Part shown: positions 32,189 to 37,374 of the stretch, one piece after another
Numbering within the stretch: the first letter of the stretch is position 1
Layout of the letters: every line of letters starts with the position of its first letter
Assembly (NCBI GenBank): GCA_030068145.1
Contig: JAPJBO010000059.1
Location: forward strand, 250,001-314,000
Origin: Diplonema papillatum
Taxonomy: Eukaryota; Euglenozoa; Diplonemea; Diplonemida; Diplonemidae
Direction: 5' to 3'
DNA length: 64,000 nucleotides
Notes under the pieces: model-generated
The model's database searches: none
Seen by the model: the letters and a program-made list of their open reading frames with translations, nothing else
What the model was told of the DNA's origin: nothing
Position numbers and translations under genes: made by a program

Positions 32189-33220
32189 ATGGACGCAAAT
32201 GCTGAGCCCCGTAGCAGATCACAAAGCGTTTTTGTTCGGAATGAGGCGAGGGAAAACACACCGGCGGCCACTGGTGGTGAGGGTGGTGTACCAGCGCCAC
32301 AGTACATGAGTGCCGAGAATCTGAAAGATCAGGCAACCCGGCTTATCGGACGTGTAATCGTGTATACCGCAGGAGAAGAAGGACACCCTGCTCGTCAGTA
32401 CGGCGGCCTCCTCAATCGCGGCCCGAACAACACCCTCAACGTTCTGCGCAGCCGTGCCTATAACTACCTTGAAGGGTGTGTTGAACACAATGGAGAAGAC
32501 GAATTTGTGCCGATGCCAGCAGAAGGATGGTATTACACCCGAATTGTGGCAGATGCCATCCACCAAACAGAGAAGGCACGGGCTAGTATCGAAGCCCTAG
32601 AGACACAGCTGGCCCAAGCACGTTACCGAGAGCAAGCATATGTTGCTACCCAAATGTCACACGGCGACCGTGACGCATCGGCAGGGGTCTCCCAAATGCC
32701 TCAACAGCACCCTCTACCTCCTGCACTTCCGGAGCAGATGCAACTCGAGCCTGACAACCTGGCGTTAACTCACCCGGCAGATGCTCATGATGTGCGTGCG
32801 TGGGAGAGCGCCATTGCCAACAGCCACGAGTTGTTAATTACTCAACTGGAATCTCGCTTGTTAGCTGGGTTGGTACACCTTCCGGGGGGTCAGATCTTAC
32901 AAGAAGATTTTGACACCGTGAGAGGATGGATTGTATGTGCTTCGTGGTTGCAAAATTGGGCGTCAACTCCGATGACAGCATTGGGTAACAAGGTCTTCCA
33001 ACGCTTGCTAATACAGTATCAGTACGTTGTTCACAAGAAGCCTCGCCACCAAATTGAAGAAAAGCTTACTCTTCACAATCCCCACGTTCACCCGGTCCTG
33101 AAAGCTGCGGCTGCTGTCAAACAGCAACCATCATCGCGTGGGAAAGGACGTGGGCGCGGTTTCTCGATGCAACCACCACAGCGAAGACAGGGAAACGCCA
33201 ATGCTGGGAAGGGTCATTGA
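32189..33220 (+). CDS. gag-like protein of YR-D
   Basis: 343 aa, ATG two bases after A1 ends. It has an N-terminal region with GRVIVYTAGEEGHP, a helical, probably coiled-coil stretch (TEKARASIEALETQLAQARY, ~130-150), and a C-terminal conserved block: DVRAWESAIANSH, a Trp-rich helix (WIVCASWLQNWAS), LGNKVFQRLLIQYQY and KPRHQIEEKL. It finishes with a basic Gly/Arg tail (SSRGKGRGRGFS). There is no CCHC knuckle; the basic tail could bind RNA. The C-terminal block is shared with YR-A and YR-E. The stop codon is within CATTGACTGG, overlapped by the RT frame. Confidence 0.82.
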   Translation: MDANAEPRSRSQSVFVRNEARENTPAATGGEGGVPAPQYMSAENLKDQATRLIGRVIVYTAGEEGHPARQYGGLLNRGPNNTLNVLRSRAYNYLEGCVEHNGEDEFVPMPAEGWYYTRIVADAIHQTEKARASIEALETQLAQARYREQAYVATQMSHGDRDASAGVSQMPQQHPLPPALPEQMQLEPDNLALTHPADAHDVRAWESAIANSHELLITQLESRLLAGLVHLPGGQILQEDFDTVRGWIVCASWLQNWASTPMTALGNKVFQRLLIQYQYVVHKKPRHQIEEKLTLHNPHVHPVLKAAAAVKQQPSSRGKGRGRGFSMQPPQRRQGNANAGKGH

Positions 33221-36200
33221 CTGGGACCTTCTCAGCTTCTCGCCGTCCAGTCGGTAGACAACTACCCCCCAAAACCCGTGTACGTTATGCAAGTCCCGAT
33301 TACCTCGTTTCCCCAACCTTCATCTCGACCTCTCAAAAGCTGGTTTCGCACCCAGACAAGACAGCCCATTATTCAGCCAAGAGTTGCTTCCCGACACCAC
33401 CACCTCTCGTTCCAGCTTGTGCCTCATCAAACCGCTCGTTCAACAGGTTGCTGCCTCCGCTTGTCCCCGCATCCGTCGTCGGTCAATCAGCCCTTGGCAA
33501 TGCAAGTGTCGAGTGCTGTAGACCAGCCGCAAACAATTGTTGCGAGGGCAATCCTGACTCACGTTGCAACGTCTGCCCGGAGGAATCGGGTTGGAGTCAC
33601 GAGCCGCGCGCCGGAACGGTTGACCGCACCGATCGTGGCAGCTGCAAGACTGCAACGCATGGTCGAAGGAATGTGGGCGGCGTCAACCACAGATACCAGG
33701 AAGTATCTCTGGCAACGATTGACAGCATGGGCGCAGCAACATGCTCTTCCGCTAAATGCAGACACGGCGGTGCTCTTCGTAATGGCCACAGGGGTCTCAA
33801 TAGGGAGCCAGCTGTCATACAGCAAGACACTGTCTGCAATATTTCGCCACCTTGGGTTCAACAACCAGGCACTTTTGAGCGCCGCGTCTGCTCTACGTGC
33901 ACAGGGAGCGCTGATCCCGGAAACACAGGCACCGCCGATCCCGCGTATGACGCTCCTGCGGTGGATTGCTCGACAGACACCGCGTGTTCGCCTTGCTGCT
34001 ATGGTGGCATGGAAATCCGCCAGCAGATGGGGAGAAACGCAGTGCCTCACGTCACAGCAGTTCATCCTCGTCTCCAGCAACGAGGTGATCATCGACTGGT
34101 TCACCACGCCGAAGTCAAGCCGAGCCGACCCGTACCGAGCATCTCGACTTGTTGTAATTGTTGGACCGCTGACGGAGTTTATTGCACACCTCTACCAGAA
34201 GCTCGCACCGTTCGCCCAGCTCACCGACCTGACAACGGATCGGCTTACCAGGAGCTGGAGGCAAGACCCGGTAATGTCTCCATACAGCGCCCACAGTATC
34301 AAGCGCGGGGCAATCACCTATCTGCTCTTTCTCCTCGGACAGGGCGCACCCATTCAGCCCGAGCTAATCTCCCGAGTAGCCAAGCACCAAGCCGAAGTGG
34401 GTTTAGCGTCAATGACTATCCGCTATGCAGGCGATATGATAGCCTTGGCACGGGCCCTTCGGACTCAGGATGTTACTCGATTCCTGTAGGGCATGGAGTT
34501 ACCAGCTTTTATTCTGGAAACTCACGAGATCGCCTGCCTTGTGTAGCACGGGCACATACCATTACGCGGCGTGCACATAGCTCACGTCTTCCGCAGACAG
34601 AATCAGAAATGAAAGCGCCACTGCATGTCACTTCTGTGGAGCCTATGCACATACAACGTCTGCGTGATCGACTTCTCCCCGAAAGAAAGGCTCGTTTCGA
34701 CGAAGTCTGGAATAAAACATTTTTTCCGACGCTACCACAGCTACCACAGTCAGTTCCACACAGTTTTTCGCAAAAGAGTAAGTTTCAAGAGCGTCATGCT
34801 GAAGAGTTGGTAAAATGCGGAGTTGCCCAGCCTGCAGAAGGCCCAGGGAAGTTGCAGAATGTTCCCTTTACGGTACTGGAGGAGAAACCCACCGGTTTCA
34901 GACAACGGTTCATTCTCTGGACTAAGCAGGCCAACGAAATAGCAGCAAAGGAGGGGTACAAAGCCGATGTGCCTTTAGGGCATATCTCAAACTATTTGCA
35001 TGCAGCAATTGACCATTGTGGAAGTATGCGTGATTTCCGTACAGGATTTTTTGCGATCGAAATACCGATCACTTCACGGGAGTGTTTCCGTTTTCCAACG
35101 GACTCCGGAAGTTGGTATGAGCTCACACGTCTGCCCATGGGACACACGTGCTCACCAGAACTGATGCATACATTGGCCGCCTCAGCAGCAGGTGATCCCG
35201 GGTACGTAGTATCAGCATGTGCGGCCACCGGAGTCTCCACCCAAGTGTGGATAGACAACATCAGGTACACTGGTGATCGATCAGACGTTGTGCGGGAAAC
35301 ACAGCGGCTGGACAGCGTAGCCCAAAAGTGCCGAATCACCTGGAAACAGGCTGATAGTGTGGATTTGGGTGAACAGTATGATTTCCTAGGTGTTGCTTTT
35401 GACCACAAAGAAAAGACAGTAGCTCCAGCACAAAAGTTGCTACAAAAGATCGACGCAGTTGACCTATCACAGACCACTGCTTCCGAGTTGGAGTCATTGG
35501 GGGGAAGGTTGTTGCATGCAAGCGCTGTGGCAGCTGTGTCCCCAGGCGATTTTTGGTTTGCCTTGAAGTTTTTGAGACGCGTAATGAACGCACTCAACCG
35601 TGGAGAACGACAGGAAGTGGATATCGTGAAAGTACCTCCGTCCGCAAGGCGGGAGCTGCAGCGATGGAGAAACGCGGTAAAGAGGTCAAGAAGGATGCAA
35701 CAGGGCTCACAAGAGCCGGCAGCAACGGTCTTTGTTGATGCCTCTTTGTCCGGCTGGGGAGGGGTAATTGTAAACCGGACCACGGCCGAGATGACGGTCG
35801 TTGGAGACAAGTGGGATAAACTGAGGGCAGATGAACATATCAATGTCTTAGAGGCATGGGCCTTAAAAGAAACCTTGTCTCGTTTACCGGAATCACTCCG
35901 GGGTTCCCACTTAGACATACGGGTGGACAACACCACAGTGATGGGAGCAGCAAGGAAAGGAGTGAGCTCGCGATCATTCGCGTTGAATCAGGCCGTAATG
36001 GCAGCGATACACATCCTCCAGGAGCTCAATTGCACATGGTCGATACGCTGGGTGAAATCTGGGGACAACCCAGCTGACCTACCCTCTCGTGTGCACCCAT
36101 CTCGACTAGCTTCCCCTGCACTTGTGCAGGAGGTCGCACAAGCAATCGGGGCTTTCTTAACTGGCGATGGGGTGGCGGCTGACGGTCGCTGCAAACGTGC

Positions 36201-36225
36201 AAGCGGCGCAATGCCCCACTCGTGA
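33217..36225 (+). CDS. Reverse transcriptase-RNase H polyprotein of YR-D
   Basis: A 1002-aa frame opening at the TTG of CATTGACTGG, with no ATG nearby. Residues 1-~430 overlap the YR gene and show no domain. From ~455 a conserved leader appears (ITRRAHSSRLPQTESE, APLHVTSVEPMHIQRL, FDEVWNKTFFPTL), then the RT: FRQRFILWTKQANE, motif A DFRTGFFAIEIP (~606), LPMGHTCSPELMHTL (~637) and motif C VWIDNIRYTG (~677), with Asn for the second Asp. RNase H follows: FVDASLSGWGG (~839), INVLEAWALKE (Glu ~878), RVDNTTVMGAARK (~903) and NPADLPSR (~952), so its D-E-D-D set is complete. The ORF ends inside B1. How it is expressed (-1 frameshift or re-initiation) is unknown. Confidence 0.92.
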   Translation: MTGTFSASRRPVGRQLPPKTRVRYASPDYLVSPTFISTSQKLVSHPDKTAHYSAKSCFPTPPPLVPACASSNRSFNRLLPPLVPASVVGQSALGNASVECCRPAANNCCEGNPDSRCNVCPEESGWSHEPRAGTVDRTDRGSCKTATHGRRNVGGVNHRYQEVSLATIDSMGAATCSSAKCRHGGALRNGHRGLNREPAVIQQDTVCNISPPWVQQPGTFERRVCSTCTGSADPGNTGTADPAYDAPAVDCSTDTACSPCCYGGMEIRQQMGRNAVPHVTAVHPRLQQRGDHRLVHHAEVKPSRPVPSISTCCNCWTADGVYCTPLPEARTVRPAHRPDNGSAYQELEARPGNVSIQRPQYQARGNHLSALSPRTGRTHSARANLPSSQAPSRSGFSVNDYPLCRRYDSLGTGPSDSGCYSIPVGHGVTSFYSGNSRDRLPCVARAHTITRRAHSSRLPQTESEMKAPLHVTSVEPMHIQRLRDRLLPERKARFDEVWNKTFFPTLPQLPQSVPHSFSQKSKFQERHAEELVKCGVAQPAEGPGKLQNVPFTVLEEKPTGFRQRFILWTKQANEIAAKEGYKADVPLGHISNYLHAAIDHCGSMRDFRTGFFAIEIPITSRECFRFPTDSGSWYELTRLPMGHTCSPELMHTLAASAAGDPGYVVSACAATGVSTQVWIDNIRYTGDRSDVVRETQRLDSVAQKCRITWKQADSVDLGEQYDFLGVAFDHKEKTVAPAQKLLQKIDAVDLSQTTASELESLGGRLLHASAVAAVSPGDFWFALKFLRRVMNALNRGERQEVDIVKVPPSARRELQRWRNAVKRSRRMQQGSQEPAATVFVDASLSGWGGVIVNRTTAEMTVVGDKWDKLRADEHINVLEAWALKETLSRLPESLRGSHLDIRVDNTTVMGAARKGVSSRSFALNQAVMAAIHILQELNCTWSIRWVKSGDNPADLPSRVHPSRLASPALVQEVAQAIGAFLTGDGVAADGRCKRASGAMPHS
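33287..34489 (+). CDS. Tyrosine recombinase of YR-D
   Basis: About 400 aa, wholly inside the RT ORF in a different frame; ATG 33287 is the first in frame. N-terminal helical core-binding domain (TRKYLWQRLTAWAQQHAL, FVMATGVSIGSQLSYSKTLS); catalytic domain with Arg in AWKSASRWGET (~246), Lys in the hairpin DWFTTPKSSRAD, box AHSIKRGAI (His ~336, Lys in place of the usual HxxR Arg) and the likely nucleophile Tyr in MTIRYAGDM (~379). Such enzymes integrate a circular DNA copy of the element without target duplication, which agrees with the junctions seen for YR-C. All elements of the fold are present. Confidence 0.9.
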   Translation: MQVPITSFPQPSSRPLKSWFRTQTRQPIIQPRVASRHHHLSFQLVPHQTARSTGCCLRLSPHPSSVNQPLAMQVSSAVDQPQTIVARAILTHVATSARRNRVGVTSRAPERLTAPIVAAARLQRMVEGMWAASTTDTRKYLWQRLTAWAQQHALPLNADTAVLFVMATGVSIGSQLSYSKTLSAIFRHLGFNNQALLSAASALRAQGALIPETQAPPIPRMTLLRWIARQTPRVRLAAMVAWKSASRWGETQCLTSQQFILVSSNEVIIDWFTTPKSSRADPYRASRLVVIVGPLTEFIAHLYQKLAPFAQLTDLTTDRLTRSWRQDPVMSPYSAHSIKRGAITYLLFLLGQGAPIQPELISRVAKHQAEVGLASMTIRYAGDMIALARALRTQDVTRFL

Positions 36226-36588
36226 GTTCCTCTCTTGTTAAGTACACAGTACAAGACACAGTTTCCCCTCTTCTTCCCGTTCTGGTTGAATAACTCTGCG
36301 CCTAGCTGTTGACGCTGACGGATTCTCGCAGTTCACTGGGGGAATCCAGACAAGTCAAGTCACTTGAACAACACAGCCGAACAGGTTGGGTTTAGGGGGG
36401 CGGCACAGAGCAATCACTTTTCCCACCCATCCCTCCCCCTTCTGACGGTCGCTGCAAACGTGCAAGCGGCGCAATGCCCCACTCGTGAGTTCCTCTCTTG
36501 TTAAGTACACAGTACAAGACACAGTTTCCCCTCTTCTTCCCGTTCTGGTTGAATAACTCTGCGCCTAGCTGTTGACGCTGACGGATTC

Positions 36589-36905
36589 CTGGATTACTGA
36601 AGGAAAAAAAGGCAAGGCAGCAGCAGCAAGGATGCTGTATCATGCAGGGTCAAAACCTTGTGTCTTTTTGAAAATGGCAAAAAAAAAAATTCCGGAAAAA
36701 AATTGGGTTTTTTGAATTTTAAAAGTTTGGAACAAACTCTGCAGTAATTTTTGAGGAAGTTGAGCAAATTTTTTTTTTTCCAAAATTTTTTTTAGGGCTC
36801 CATCGGCCCCGCGGGAGCGTTTTAAAAAGACACAAGGTTTTGACCCTGCATGGTATACATTCAGGGTCAAGCAAGGCAAAGCACAGGCAAAGACCTAACT
36901 TGCAG
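36589..36905. other. Spacer between YR-D and YR-E
   Basis: Contains MITE copy 14 and about 100 bp of unassigned sequence. The two retroelements face each other tail to tail across it. Confidence 0.7.
36641..36852. mobile_element. MITE copy 14 (TSD GTAT)
   Basis: GTAT at 36637-36640 and 36853-36856. Confidence 0.95.
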
Positions 36906-36968
36906 GAATTCTTCTTCGCGCGGCTGGTGTAAAGATAAACGGGGAAAACGGGAAACCAGAAAGGTTAG

Positions 36969-37163
36969 CATGCAGGGTCAAAACCTTGTGTCTTTTTGGA
37001 AACGGCCAAAATTTTATTTCCAGAAAAAAAAATGGGTTTTGAATTTTAAAATTTTGGAACAAACTCTGCAGTAATTTTTGCGGAAGTTGAGCAAAATTTT
37101 TTTTTGGGGTCCATTGGCCCCGCGGGAGCGTTTCAAAAAGACACAAGGTTCTGACCCTGCATG
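36969..37163. mobile_element. MITE copy 15 without target duplication
   Basis: The only copy without an NTAN duplication (TTAG on the left, CGGC on the right). Compared with the B1 repeat of YR-E, about 24 bp of B2 (ACTAAGCGAAGG...) are missing at the site. Confidence 0.9.
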
Positions 37164-37374
37164 CGGCCAGACAGGGCGAAATAGACCTTCTGAACGAGAA
37201 CGAACCTACAGGGCGGGATGGGTGGGAAAAGAACGGGGATCGAAGTGTACGGGAGGGGTAAGGTAACCTGTGGGAGAGTGCCTTGCGATACAGAATTCCC
37301 TCAGTTAAACTACGAGAATTCTTCTTCGCGCGGCTGGTGTAAAGATAAACGGGGAAAACAGGAAACCAGAAAGG

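Larger units (their letters stand above)
32089..36588 (+). mobile_element. YR-D: complete VIPER/Ngaro-type YR retrotransposon
   Basis: A1 32089-32186, B1 36179-36325, A2 36326-36423, B2 36442-36588. A copies are 98 bp and B copies 147 bp, apparently identical, with 18 unrelated bases between A2 and B2. This A1...B1-A2-B2 plan is the split direct repeat of PAT/Ngaro/VIPER elements. Three long ORFs (gag, YR, RT-RNase H) are uninterrupted. The 4.5-kb length and the order gag-YR-RT/RH match what I recall of VIPER from trypanosomatids. No target duplication is seen. It is the only copy here with all ORFs undamaged and so the best candidate for an autonomous element. Confidence 0.92.

Noticed and set aside
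22600..37163. Assigning the MITEs to Tc1/mariner (TA) or piggyBac (TTAA)
   Set aside because: The duplications are four bases with variable but matching outer bases (NTAN); only one is TTAA.
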